Positions 24,738 to 34,213 of a DNA stretch of 64,000 bases are shown piece after piece. The notes beneath the pieces are model-generated. The model did no database searches. It saw only the letters and a list, made by a program, of their open reading frames with translations, and was not told the origin of the DNA. Both the position numbers and the translations under genes were made by a program. Every line of letters starts with the position of its first letter. Positions within the stretch are counted from its first letter, which is position 1. The stretch lies in NCBI GenBank assembly GCA_018971025.1, contig JAGWVE010000005.1, positions 1-64,000 of the forward strand, written 5' to 3'. The DNA comes from Bacteroidota bacterium. Lineage in GTDB: Bacteria; Bacteroidota; Bacteroidia; Chitinophagales; Chitinophagaceae.

Positions 24738-24745
24738 TATTTTTG
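24738..24745 (+). promoter_or_regulatory. Candidate -7 promoter box (TATTTTTG) for ribF
   Basis: A perfect TAnnTTTG followed by C, only 9 bp before the ribF ATG. If used, the mRNA would be nearly leaderless. Confidence 0.45.
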
Positions 24746-24754
24746 CCGCCTATT

Positions 24755-25699
24755 ATGAAAGTCCACTACGAACTAGCCCCGTCACTCCCTGCTTTTAGAA
24801 ATGCAGTGCTCACTATTGGCACTTTTGATGGGGTGCACAAGGGACATCAAAAAATCATTCAACAGCTCAAAGAAACAGCTACAGCAGTGAGTGGTGAAAC
24901 AGTTATCATTACTTTTCACCCCCATCCGCGCAAAATTGTTTCATCGGTACCTGGCGACGTTAAACTGCTTACCACACTACAAGAAAAAATAAGTTTACTA
25001 GAAAAAGCAGGCATCGACCATTTGGTAGTGGTTCCATTTGACCATCATTTTTCTAACCTGAGTGCCGAGGCTTATATCACAGATTTTATTGTGGCTTACT
25101 TTAAACCACATACCGTGGTAATAGGATACGATCACCGCTTTGGAAAAGGTAGAATTGGAGATTTTCAGCTGTTAGAACAGATAGGCAAGCAACATGGATT
25201 TTTGGTGAATGAAATATCCGAACAAGTATTAGAGGAATCGGTAGTGAGTTCTACAAAAATTAGAGCTTCCATTGCCATACACGATATAGAAACCGCCAAT
25301 ACTTTTTTAGGCCATCCCTATTTTTTTGACGGCCTTGTGGTAGAAGGAAATAAACTAGGCCGAACCATTGGTTACCCAACAGCCAATTTACATATTGCTT
25401 CCGAAGAAAAACTGATCCCAAGTGATGGTGTGTATGCCGTTCGCGTTACCATTAATGATGCAAACCAGGTGTATGATGGCATGATGAACATTGGTGTAAG
25501 GCCCACTATTGATGGTAAAAAAAGAGTGGTAGAAGTAAATATTTTTAATTTTGACGCCGACATTTATGGCGCACAAGTAAAAGTGGAACTCCATTATTAT
25601 TTAAGGGGCGAAGTAAAATTTGAAGGACTAGAAGGGTTAAAGGCACAACTTTTACAGGATAAAAATAGAGCAGCTGCTTTATTACAAGGTGTCCACTAA
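24755..25699 (+). CDS. ribF: Bifunctional riboflavin kinase / FAD synthetase
   Basis: Makes FMN and then FAD from riboflavin. The adenylyltransferase half has GTFDGVHKGHQKII, ITFHPHPRKIV, VVIGYDHRFGKGRIGD and SSTKIR. The kinase half has VVEGNKLGRTIGYPTANL and YDGMMNIGVRPTI. 314 aa from the ATG at 24755; a TTG four codons upstream lies inside the promoter box and is not used. Divergent from purM and convergent with holA. Confidence 0.96.
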   Translation: MKVHYELAPSLPAFRNAVLTIGTFDGVHKGHQKIIQQLKETATAVSGETVIITFHPHPRKIVSSVPGDVKLLTTLQEKISLLEKAGIDHLVVVPFDHHFSNLSAEAYITDFIVAYFKPHTVVIGYDHRFGKGRIGDFQLLEQIGKQHGFLVNEISEQVLEESVVSSTKIRASIAIHDIETANTFLGHPYFFDGLVVEGNKLGRTIGYPTANLHIASEEKLIPSDGVYAVRVTINDANQVYDGMMNIGVRPTIDGKKRVVEVNIFNFDADIYGAQVKVELHYYLRGEVKFEGLEGLKAQLLQDKNRAAALLQGVH

Positions 25700-25710
25700 A
25701 AAGTCATCAA

Positions 25711-26709
25711 CTAAGCAATCATTTTAACTGCCAATTCTTTTAATAAGCCAGCATCAGAAGTGCCTGCATCATGTACGCCAATGCTTCTTAAATTATATTG
25801 ATGGAGCAGTAGTAATACTCTTTCGATACCCTCATAATCGTAGCGACGGGCTGTAGCAATATATTCTTTTACAAAAAATGGATTCACGCCAAGTGCAGCC
25901 GCAGCAGACTGTTCTGTAATACTTGGAAGGCTATATAGCATAAATACTTTGCTAAAATAATTATAGAGCGCAGGTAATATCATTTGAATAGGCGCCGCTT
26001 TTGGATTGGCTTCAAAATAATGAATGATTCGAATGGTTTTAGCAAGGTCTCTTTTACCAAGTGCGTCTTGCAATTCAAAAACATTAAAATCTTTACTTAC
26101 ACCAATGTATTTTTCAATATCGTCTTCTGTAATATTTTTTCGGCCTGCTAAATTCACCGCTAATTTTTCAACTTCATTTTGAAGTCTACTTAAATCATTG
26201 CCAATATGATCCACCAGTAAATGAAGCGCTTTGGGTGCAATGGTTAATTGATGTGACGCCACCATTTGATTCACCCATTCAGGCAACTGACTATCATACA
26301 TTTTTTTTGTAGATAGCATCTCCCCTTTTGACTTTAAAGTTTTGGCTAATTTAGAACGGCCATCTACTTTTTTTTCTTTGTAGCTTACTACAAAAATGGT
26401 AGAGGCGAGTGGGTTGTCTATGTAAGATTCTAATTTTTCAATATCCCGCATCTGCTGCGCTTCTTTTAAAATAACCACCTGCTTTTCAGCAAACATGGGA
26501 TAGCGCATGCAGGCATTTACCACAGACGACCAATCGGCGTCTTTTCCGTAAAAAATGGATAGATTAAAACTGGCCTCTGCCTCCGGCAAAATTTTGTGCT
26601 CGGCGTAGTAAACCACTTGATCTATAAAAAAAGGCTCATCGCCCTCTAGCCAATAAATAGGCTTGAAGTTCCCTTTTTTCCAATCAGCAATGATTTTTTC
26701 GGCAGACAT
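25711..26709 (-). CDS. holA: DNA polymerase III delta subunit
   Basis: Clamp-loader 'wrench' that opens the beta sliding clamp. 332 aa with the DNA-pol3-delta pattern: IYWLEGDEPFFIDQVVYY at the N-terminus, KQVVILKEAQQM, YKEKKVDGRSKLAKTLK (core KKVDGRSKLAKTL), LVDHIGNDLSRLQNEVEKL, and the C-terminal helical collar domain. Monocistronic and convergent with ribF (11-bp gap). Confidence 0.93.
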   Translation of the reverse strand: MSAEKIIADWKKGNFKPIYWLEGDEPFFIDQVVYYAEHKILPEAEASFNLSIFYGKDADWSSVVNACMRYPMFAEKQVVILKEAQQMRDIEKLESYIDNPLASTIFVVSYKEKKVDGRSKLAKTLKSKGEMLSTKKMYDSQLPEWVNQMVASHQLTIAPKALHLLVDHIGNDLSRLQNEVEKLAVNLAGRKNITEDDIEKYIGVSKDFNVFELQDALGKRDLAKTIRIIHYFEANPKAAPIQMILPALYNYFSKVFMLYSLPSITEQSAAAALGVNPFFVKEYIATARRYDYEGIERVLLLLHQYNLRSIGVHDAGTSDAGLLKELAVKMIA

Positions 26710-26797
26710 ACTGCAAAGATGCTAGAAAATCTTATCAAATTGCTAAATCTACCTTGGTTTCAAACGATTTTATTTAATTTGCAACAAAACAAACATT

Positions 26798-27745
26798 ATG
26801 TCAACAAATAACGGTAACAGTAGCAACAATAAAGGAATTATTATCATTCTAGTTTTGGCCCTTGTGGGTAGTTGGGTATACTTCTTATATACCAATAACC
26901 AGCACCAAGACACCGTTACCCTCATGGAAACAAAAATCCAGTTTGTAGATAGCAGCAGAGGTGCTATCCAGGAAGCCTACGATTTAGTTTCTGCAAAAGC
27001 AGATTCTTTAACGCTAAACAATAGTCAGTTACAAGGAGCACTTGCAGAAAGAGGCAATGAAATTCAACAACTAAAAGCCAATATCAGCGCTATCATTAAA
27101 AACAAAAAAGCTACAGACGCAGACCTTTCTTTAGCGCGCAAAATGATTTTAGAATTAAATGGAAAAGTAGAAGGCTTATTTGCTGAAATAGAAAAACTAA
27201 AAGGAGAAAACAAGCAATTAACGGTTGCCAACGAACAATTAAATACCGAAAAATCTCAACTTACCAACGACAAACAAAATTTAGAGCAAAACTTATCTGC
27301 TACTAAAAAAGAACTCGACGAAAAAGTGGACGTAGCATCTACCCTTCATGCTTCAAATATTGGTATTGCTGCATTAAACGTTAAAAACAATGGTAGTGCT
27401 AAAGCAACCACTTCAGCAAAACGCGCCGACCTTATTCGCATCTCATTTACATTAGATCCTAACAGAATTACAGTTACTGGCACCAAAGACATTTATGTAT
27501 GTGTTACAGGCCCAGACGGCAAAGCTATTTCTGAAGGTGCTTCATTTGATACTAGAGAGGAAGGCAACAAAGCATACACCAGCAAAGTGAGTGTAAATTA
27601 TGAGCAAGGTAAAGCTAGTCAAGTAAGCTTTGATTGGAAACAAGCAGCTGCTTTTCAAATGGGTAACTATAAAATCGAAATTTATAACAACGGTTTTAAA
27701 ATTGGCGAAGGCGTTACAAGCCTTAAAAAAGGCGGCTTGTTTTAA
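26798..27745 (+). CDS. Membrane-anchored coiled-coil protein
   Basis: Not recognised. 315 aa: a cytoplasmic Asn/Ser-rich tip (MSTNNGNSSNNK), one transmembrane segment at about 13-31 (GIIIILVLALVGSWVYFLY), a long coiled coil from about 45 to 185 rich in leucine, glutamine and lysine, and a C-terminal beta-rich domain (about 205-315) with RISFTLDPNRITVTGTKDIY and VSFDWKQAAAFQMGNYKIEIY (short pieces of each quoted). The C-terminal part faces the periplasm. The stop is 6 bp before the kinase ATG, so the two proteins are made together and may act together. Confidence 0.7.
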   Translation: MSTNNGNSSNNKGIIIILVLALVGSWVYFLYTNNQHQDTVTLMETKIQFVDSSRGAIQEAYDLVSAKADSLTLNNSQLQGALAERGNEIQQLKANISAIIKNKKATDADLSLARKMILELNGKVEGLFAEIEKLKGENKQLTVANEQLNTEKSQLTNDKQNLEQNLSATKKELDEKVDVASTLHASNIGIAALNVKNNGSAKATTSAKRADLIRISFTLDPNRITVTGTKDIYVCVTGPDGKAISEGASFDTREEGNKAYTSKVSVNYEQGKASQVSFDWKQAAAFQMGNYKIEIYNNGFKIGEGVTSLKKGGLF

Positions 27746-27751
27746 TTGACC

Positions 27752-28903
27752 ATGAAAAAATTTAGGTGGTCGGGTTTTCTTTTTTTTATTGCCATACTTT
27801 TTGTGTGCGCTACCATATTTTATTCGAGTTATGTTGCAAGTAAAATTGCAATTACGGAAAGAAAATATGTAAGCGAATGGATAGAAGCGCAACAAACGAT
27901 ATTGAGTAGTAAAGACAGTAGCAATCTAAACCTTGCCGCTCAAATTAGTGCCAATAACCAAGACATCCCAATCATCGAAACCAATGAAAATGGTGTTCCA
28001 ACCGGCAACACCCTAAACATAGATACCGCAAGCATTGCAGCCGACAGCCAGTACCTTGCAAAAACGGTAGCAGACTTTAAAGATTTTTGCCAAACGCCCA
28101 TTGTACTTGTTATTAGCGATACCCCTTATGTAGCCAACCACTACTACTATGGACCTAGTAAACTTCTTAAAGAAGTGGAATGGTATCCTTATATTCAATT
28201 ATTTATCATTGCTTTATTTATTGTTATAGCCATTGCTGCAATGCGCACACGCTATAAAAATGAACAGGATAAATTATGGCTTGGTATGGCCAAAGAAACA
28301 GCCCATCAATTGGGTACACCAGTCTCTAGCCTTCAGGGATGGATTGCTTTATTAAAAGAAAAAGAGACCAAAGATCCCATTGTTTTTGAAATTGAAAAAG
28401 ACATCGAAAGACTACAACTTATTTCAGATCGTTTTGGAAAAATTGGTAGTGCTCCTGTTTTAACGCGCAACAATCCATTTATTGAAATTGAACGCATGGT
28501 TGCTTACATGAAACTTAGGTCGAGCAAACAAGTGGTGTTTGAAAGTCATTTACCCGATGAGGCTTTTGTAATGTTATCAATACCCCTATTTGATTGGGTG
28601 TTAGAAAATCTGATAAAAAATGCACTCGATGCTACAGAAGGTGCTGGAAAAATTACCATTGAAGCTTCTGTTCATAACAATCAAGTACAAATTTTAATTT
28701 CCGATACGGGTAAAGGCATGGATAGCCAAACTGCCAATCAAGTTTTTGAACCTGGCTTTACCACTAAAAAAAGAGGTTGGGGACTTGGTCTTCCACTGAG
28801 TAAAAGAATTATGGAAAGCTATCACCACGGAAAATTATTTGTGAAAAATACAGCGCCCGGAAAAGGAACAACTTTTTGTTTGCAACTACCGTTAGCCAAT
28901 TAA
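27752..28903 (+). CDS. Membrane sensor histidine kinase
   Basis: 383 aa from the ATG at 27752. Transmembrane helices at about 8-25 and 147-165 enclose a roughly 120-residue periplasmic sensor. The dimerisation box is KETAHQLGTPVSSLQGW with phospho-acceptor H185. The ATPase domain has ENLIKNALDATEGAG (N box), ISDTGKGMD (G1) and KRGWGLGLPLSKRIM (G2). No response regulator adjoins it. Its stop abuts the stop of convergent glgB with no spacer. The ligand is unknown. Confidence 0.92.
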   Translation: MKKFRWSGFLFFIAILFVCATIFYSSYVASKIAITERKYVSEWIEAQQTILSSKDSSNLNLAAQISANNQDIPIIETNENGVPTGNTLNIDTASIAADSQYLAKTVADFKDFCQTPIVLVISDTPYVANHYYYGPSKLLKEVEWYPYIQLFIIALFIVIAIAAMRTRYKNEQDKLWLGMAKETAHQLGTPVSSLQGWIALLKEKETKDPIVFEIEKDIERLQLISDRFGKIGSAPVLTRNNPFIEIERMVAYMKLRSSKQVVFESHLPDEAFVMLSIPLFDWVLENLIKNALDATEGAGKITIEASVHNNQVQILISDTGKGMDSQTANQVFEPGFTTKKRGWGLGLPLSKRIMESYHHGKLFVKNTAPGKGTTFCLQLPLAN

Positions 28904-30838
28904 TTATTTTAAAACAACTGCACTCAATGCAGGTAACTGCAATGTAAGTTCATACCAGTTATTTTGTGGATCTACGCAAACACATGGTATAGCTGGATTA
29001 TATACAACGCCGGTACCCCAAAACGCTTTGGCATCACTATTAAATATTTCTTGCCAACTCGTTTTTCCTTGCACCCTTATTTTCCAATCATTCCGAACAA
29101 CCGGTGTTGCGTTGATCACAACTACAATATCATGCAGCGGATTTTTACCCTTTCGCTTAAATGCCATCACAGACTCGGACCTATGCCCCAAATCAACCCA
29201 TTCAAAACCAGCAGGGTCAAATTGAAGTTCATATAATGCAGGTTCGGAAGTGTATAGTTCATTTAATTTTTGCACGCAATATTTCATGCCGCTATGGCTT
29301 GGAAACTGCAGCAAACTCCAAGGAAGTTCGGTTTTGTAATTCCATTCGGTGGTGGCTGCAAACTCATTGCCCATAAATAAAAGCTTGGCACCCGGATGCA
29401 TAAACATATACGCATACAAGAGTCGTAAATTGGCAAATTTTTGCCATTCGTCGCCAGGCATCTTATAAATCATAGGGCTTTTGCCATGCACCACTTCGTC
29501 ATGACTAAGTGGTAGCATAAAATTTTCATCGTAGTAGTACATCATACTAAAAGAAAATTTATCCTGCACCCCTGATCGCATGATTGGATCGGTTTTAAAA
29601 TAACTGAGGGTATCATGCATCCATCCCATCATCCATTTCATCCCAAACCCTAAACCATCCATAAAAGTAGGCTTACTTATACCTGGCCAATCTGTAGCTT
29701 CTTCGGCAATGGTTTGTATATCTGGAAAATCGCGGTAAAGCGTTTCATTTAAATCTTTAATAAATGCAATGGCTTCTAAATTGCCATCACCCCCCATTTC
29801 ATTGGGCTCCCACTCCCCTTGTTTTCTACTATAATCTAACCGGAGCATCGAACTCACCGCATCTACACGAAGTCCATCAATATGAAATGCGTCTATCCAA
29901 AAACGCGCGCTGCTAATTAAAAATGATTTTACCTCACCGCGTTTATAATTAAAGACATAAGAATTCCAATCGGGATGAAAACCTTTACGCATATCGGCAT
30001 ACTCATACGTATGCGATCCATCAAATAAATAAAGCCCATGTGCATCGTAAGGGAAATGTGAAGGCACCCAATCTAGTATGACGCCAATGCCCGCGTTATG
30101 AAAAGCATCTACAAAAGCTGCAAAATCTTGCGGATTACCAAATCTAGATGTTGGCGCAAAAAATCCAGTACCCTGATAACCCCAACTTCCGTCAAAAGGA
30201 TGTTCCATGACAGGCATGAGCTCGATATGGGTAAAACCCATTTCAAGTACATAAGGCACCAGCCTTTCTGCTATTTGTGCGTAGGTGTTATAACTTTCTT
30301 CATCGGTAGGAACCGGACGCATCCAACTTGCTAAATGCATTTCATACACCGAAATAGGTGCATCCAATGCATTTTTTTGTTTGCGATTTGCAAGCCACTC
30401 CTTATCGGTCCACGGGTAATTTGTTTGCCAAGTTATAGAAGCAGTTTGAGGTCTTTTTTCGGCGTAATGCGCAAACGGATCTGCTTTATTAAGCCTCACA
30501 CCTTCAAACCCATGAATATGGTATTTGTATATTTCACCAGCACTTACACCCGGAATAAACCCTTCCCAAATACCTGAAGCATCTGGGCGCACATACAAAG
30601 GGTGCGACAACAAATTCCAATCATTAAAATTTCCCGTAACAAAAACAGCAGTTGCACTTGGCGCCCACACAGCAAAATAACTGCCTGCTACACCATTAAC
30701 CTCCAGTTGCTTGTTGCCAAAAAAATTATAGAGTTGGTAATGCGTACCCGCCTGAAAATTGCGCACATCTGCATCTGAAAATAATGAATATTCCCAAACA
30801 GAAGTTTGTGCAGCATCTAAAGGGGTTGCAGTTGCCAA
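28904..30838 (-). CDS. glgB: 1,4-alpha-glucan (glycogen) branching enzyme
   Basis: Adds alpha-1,6 branches to glycogen. 644 aa: an N-terminal CBM48 domain (about 45-130, GNFNDWN and GVSAGEIYKYHIHG), then the GH13 barrel with GVILDWVPSHF, IDGLRVDAVSSML (nucleophile Asp), IAEEATDWPG (general acid Glu) and LPLSHDEVVHGK (transition-state Asp). Start is TTG at 30838; no ATG lies ahead of the conserved N-terminus and the upstream gene ends 28 bp earlier. Last gene of the glgA-glgC-MFS-amylase-glgB run. Confidence 0.95.
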   Translation of the reverse strand: MATATPLDAAQTSVWEYSLFSDADVRNFQAGTHYQLYNFFGNKQLEVNGVAGSYFAVWAPSATAVFVTGNFNDWNLLSHPLYVRPDASGIWEGFIPGVSAGEIYKYHIHGFEGVRLNKADPFAHYAEKRPQTASITWQTNYPWTDKEWLANRKQKNALDAPISVYEMHLASWMRPVPTDEESYNTYAQIAERLVPYVLEMGFTHIELMPVMEHPFDGSWGYQGTGFFAPTSRFGNPQDFAAFVDAFHNAGIGVILDWVPSHFPYDAHGLYLFDGSHTYEYADMRKGFHPDWNSYVFNYKRGEVKSFLISSARFWIDAFHIDGLRVDAVSSMLRLDYSRKQGEWEPNEMGGDGNLEAIAFIKDLNETLYRDFPDIQTIAEEATDWPGISKPTFMDGLGFGMKWMMGWMHDTLSYFKTDPIMRSGVQDKFSFSMMYYYDENFMLPLSHDEVVHGKSPMIYKMPGDEWQKFANLRLLYAYMFMHPGAKLLFMGNEFAATTEWNYKTELPWSLLQFPSHSGMKYCVQKLNELYTSEPALYELQFDPAGFEWVDLGHRSESVMAFKRKGKNPLHDIVVVINATPVVRNDWKIRVQGKTSWQEIFNSDAKAFWGTGVVYNPAIPCVCVDPQNNWYELTLQLPALSAVVLK

Positions 30839-30866
30839 AGTATCAATTTGCTGAAAGGTACAACCT

Positions 30867-32735
30867 TTATTTACTTAATTCAATAATCCACATTTGCTTT
30901 GCAGGAATAGAAAACTGAGTACCTACTTGATAGCCCGATACCACTTCCTTTCCACCTTTAAAACTACCTGTAATTTCTGCATAATCAGAAAACTGAACGT
31001 CTTGCGCTTTATCGTTGCTATTTACAACACACATAATAGTTTGTGTTGCAGACTTTCTGAAATAAACAAAGTAACCATCTTTAGGAACAAACATGATGGT
31101 TTTACCTGTTGTTAACGCTGAAGAACTTTTTCTAAAATTGGTAATTGTTTTTACAAAATTAAAGGCCTCATTTTCTTTTGCATTTCTACCAGCAGCTTCA
31201 AATTTATTCACTGCATCTCCCGGAAATCCTCCCGGAAAATTTAAGCGCACCATAGCATCATTTGGATTCATGAAATTTTTCATCAAAATTTCTGTGCCAT
31301 AATACAACTGAGGAATACCGCGGGTTGTATACAGCAGGCCAATACCCATTTTAAATTTATTGAAGTCTTCACCAACCATCGATAAAAAACGATTATTGTC
31401 ATGATTGTCTAAGAAAATGCAATTGTTGAATGGATTTTTATATAAAATATCTTGCGATAAGGTTACATATAATTTAGACAATCCATTGTCCCAACTAAAT
31501 GGTTGATTTACGGCGTCTAAAAAACTATAATACACAGGAAAATCTGTCACCCCTTCTACATTGTGTTTGAAGGGAACGTCCATGGTATTGCGCGTAAAAT
31601 AAGCAGTACCTGTTACGGATCTTGAAACCGTTTCACCAAAAATGGTAAGCTTAGGATATTCTAACAATAAAGCATCGTTGATACGGTTCATAAACGCTTC
31701 ATCACAATACTTATACGTATCCACTCTCCAACCATCTACACCAAAGGTTTCGGTAGTCCAAATAGCGTGCTGAATTAAATAATTAGCAACATAAGGATTA
31801 CGCTGATTTACATCTGGTAAATGCGGCACAAACCAACCATCCAACATTTTCTTTTTATCAATCGCACTTCCATTGTTCGAATACACGGTTTCTTCTCTAT
31901 GTGTACTTCCTGTGTAACTATCCCACTGATTGATCCAATCTAATGCTGGCGCATCGTGGTGCATCCAGTGCATATCCCCAACATGATTGTAGACTGCATC
32001 CTGAATTAATTTTAATCCATTTTTATGCATCGCATCTGACAATGACAAATACGCTTCGTTACCACCAAAACGTTTATCAATTTTATAATGATCGGTAAAC
32101 CAATAGCCATGGTAACCACTCATCCAACCGGGCGCTTCTTTGCTTTGCGGCATGTCATTTTCAATAACAGGACACATCCAAATAGATGTCATACCTAGCT
32201 CCTTGATATAATTCAAATGATTTTCTACCCCTTTTAAATCACCGCCATGACGCAGTAATACATTTGCATTATTAGAAACGGTATCACGCATATCTTTAAA
32301 AGCATCATTGGATTTATCAGCGTTGCTAAAACGGTCTGGCATAATTAAATAGATGGCATCTTCACTGCGTACACCTTGCGCAAACTTAGTGCCGTTTCCT
32401 TCTCTTCTATTGAGCAATGCCCAATCATACACGGTTACTTTTCCTGCATTTGTAGCGCTAATTTTTACAGTCCCTACTTTTGCTGTAGGCGCAATGGCAA
32501 CATCAAGTGCAACATATTTACCATTCGTGAATGTATGTTTTTTTGTGAGCGTGACACCTGGATACTTAACTTCAAAAGTTGCTTTTGAAAAACCAGCATC
32601 AGAGCTTCTTAATAAGATTTGCACTTTATTTAATTTCATACCAACAAACCAATTGGTAGGATACATAGTTACCTGTTGTGCAGTACCAATAATTGCGATA
32701 CAAACAAACAATACAATTGAAATAACTTTTTTCAT
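30867..32735 (-). CDS. Exported GH13 alpha-amylase / neopullulanase-like enzyme
   Basis: 622 aa from the ATG at 32735, which starts a clean signal peptide (MKKVISIVLFVCIAIIGTAQ). An N-terminal Ig-like cyclomaltodextrinase domain (about 20-115) precedes the GH13 barrel with QDAVYNHVGDMHW, DGWRVDTYKYCDEAF (nucleophile Asp), TIFGETVSRS (acid Glu) and CIFLDNHDNNRF. This resembles SusA-type periplasmic enzymes that cut maltodextrins and pullulan. The signal suggests a type I cut after TAQ and a periplasmic enzyme feeding the neighbouring transporter. The first seven codons of the longer frame start at a TTG and are dropped. Confidence 0.9.
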   Translation of the reverse strand: MKKVISIVLFVCIAIIGTAQQVTMYPTNWFVGMKLNKVQILLRSSDAGFSKATFEVKYPGVTLTKKHTFTNGKYVALDVAIAPTAKVGTVKISATNAGKVTVYDWALLNRREGNGTKFAQGVRSEDAIYLIMPDRFSNADKSNDAFKDMRDTVSNNANVLLRHGGDLKGVENHLNYIKELGMTSIWMCPVIENDMPQSKEAPGWMSGYHGYWFTDHYKIDKRFGGNEAYLSLSDAMHKNGLKLIQDAVYNHVGDMHWMHHDAPALDWINQWDSYTGSTHREETVYSNNGSAIDKKKMLDGWFVPHLPDVNQRNPYVANYLIQHAIWTTETFGVDGWRVDTYKYCDEAFMNRINDALLLEYPKLTIFGETVSRSVTGTAYFTRNTMDVPFKHNVEGVTDFPVYYSFLDAVNQPFSWDNGLSKLYVTLSQDILYKNPFNNCIFLDNHDNNRFLSMVGEDFNKFKMGIGLLYTTRGIPQLYYGTEILMKNFMNPNDAMVRLNFPGGFPGDAVNKFEAAGRNAKENEAFNFVKTITNFRKSSSALTTGKTIMFVPKDGYFVYFRKSATQTIMCVVNSNDKAQDVQFSDYAEITGSFKGGKEVVSGYQVGTQFSIPAKQMWIIELSK

Positions 32736-32763
32736 GACTACAATTTTGAAATTCAATAAATTA

Positions 32764-34143
32764 TTAACGCGCTAATTTTGAAGCGCCTGGATCATAAACA
32801 AATAAAACACTAACCGATGCACACACCATTAAAAATCCAGCCAACACAATGGCATAGATGGGTTGTCCGCCGTAGATATGTTTCACAATCCAACCACCAC
32901 AAACACCATTGATAATTTGCGGAAGTGTAATAAAGAAATTAAAAATACCCATATAAATACCAAGCTTTCCTGCAGGAATAGAGCCGGATAAAATCACATA
33001 CGGCATTGCTAAAATACTTGCCCAAGCAAGCCCTACACCTATCATTGAATAAGAAAGCATGGCAGGATCTTTAATGAAATAAATGGATATTAGCCCAATG
33101 CCTCCCGCAAACAATGAAAATGCGTGCGTGCCCTTTCGGCCTAAAAATTTAGCAACAACCGGTAAGAAAAGCGCATAAATAGCAGCAACTAAATTATAGG
33201 TTCCAAATGCAGACCCCACTTTATTACCTGCTTCATTGTAAGCAACAGATAATACATCGTCGCCAGACAATTTGTAAACGTGTGTAGCAACTGCGTCGGT
33301 GGTAAAAACCCACATACTAAAAAGTGCAAACCATGAAAAAAACTGAACGAGCCCAAGTTGCTTCATGGTGCGGGGCATTTTTTTGAAATCAATTAAAATT
33401 TCAGATAAGCCCGCTTTTTTGGTTGCTTCCGATTGTACACCATGGTACTGTTCATACTCCGCAGGTGCATATTCTTTAGAAAAAAATACCGTTACTAAAA
33501 TTGCAATCATAAATACAGCAGCGCCAATATAAAATGCATATTTAATATTGTCTGCAACGCCTGATGGGCCTGCTTCTTGTGAGAATCCAAGTTTTGCTAA
33601 CCAACCTGGTAGTTCAGATCCTGCAACGGCGCCAACGCCAATTAAAAATGTTTGAACCGCAAATCCACTGGTACTTTGAGCATCCGGTAAATTGTCGGCA
33701 ACAAGTGCTCTAAAGGGTTCCATCGCAACATTAAAAGAGGCATCCATTATCATTACGATGCCGGCACCAATCCAAAGTGCAGGAACCACAGATGCAAAGG
33801 CACCTGCATTGGGTAAAAACAAAAGCGCAACAGAAGATAACAATGCACCCGCTAGAAAATAAGGCTTTCTTCTTCCTATTCTATTCCATGTTCTATCACT
33901 GTAATGTCCAATAAGTGGTTGTACGAGCATACCCATTAACGGCGCCACAATCCAAAAAGCAGGAAGTTGATCTACATCGGCACCAAATGAACGGAGTATT
34001 CGACTCGCATTTCCATTTTGAAGTGCAAACCCAAATTGGATTCCTAAAAATCCAAAACTCATGAAAAAGATTTGGCCCAGCGTTAACCTAGGTTTAGGTT
34101 TTGTACCATGGGAAAAAGTGGCATTAGAGGCAGTATTTGACAT
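32764..34143 (-). CDS. MFS transporter, probable maltose/maltodextrin permease
   Basis: 459 aa with about 12 hydrophobic helices. FMSFGFLGIQFGFALQNGNASRI and FWIVAPLMGMLVQPLIGHYSDRTWNRIGRRKPYFL (cores LGIQFGFALQNGN and PLIGHYSDRTW) are typical of the SLC45/sucrose-maltose type MFS carriers common in Bacteroidota alpha-glucan loci. The substrate is inferred from the amylase, glgC and glgB neighbours. ATG at 34143 is used; the longer frame starts at a TTG. It follows glgC by 70 bp and precedes the amylase by 28 bp. Confidence 0.85.
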   Translation of the reverse strand: MSNTASNATFSHGTKPKPRLTLGQIFFMSFGFLGIQFGFALQNGNASRILRSFGADVDQLPAFWIVAPLMGMLVQPLIGHYSDRTWNRIGRRKPYFLAGALLSSVALLFLPNAGAFASVVPALWIGAGIVMIMDASFNVAMEPFRALVADNLPDAQSTSGFAVQTFLIGVGAVAGSELPGWLAKLGFSQEAGPSGVADNIKYAFYIGAAVFMIAILVTVFFSKEYAPAEYEQYHGVQSEATKKAGLSEILIDFKKMPRTMKQLGLVQFFSWFALFSMWVFTTDAVATHVYKLSGDDVLSVAYNEAGNKVGSAFGTYNLVAAIYALFLPVVAKFLGRKGTHAFSLFAGGIGLISIYFIKDPAMLSYSMIGVGLAWASILAMPYVILSGSIPAGKLGIYMGIFNFFITLPQIINGVCGGWIVKHIYGGQPIYAIVLAGFLMVCASVSVLFVYDPGASKLAR

Positions 34144-34213
34144 AGCAATCGTATTTAGCAAATGTGTAAAAAATACATATCCACTAAATTAGGTAAAAAA
34201 CCTATCCAAATAC

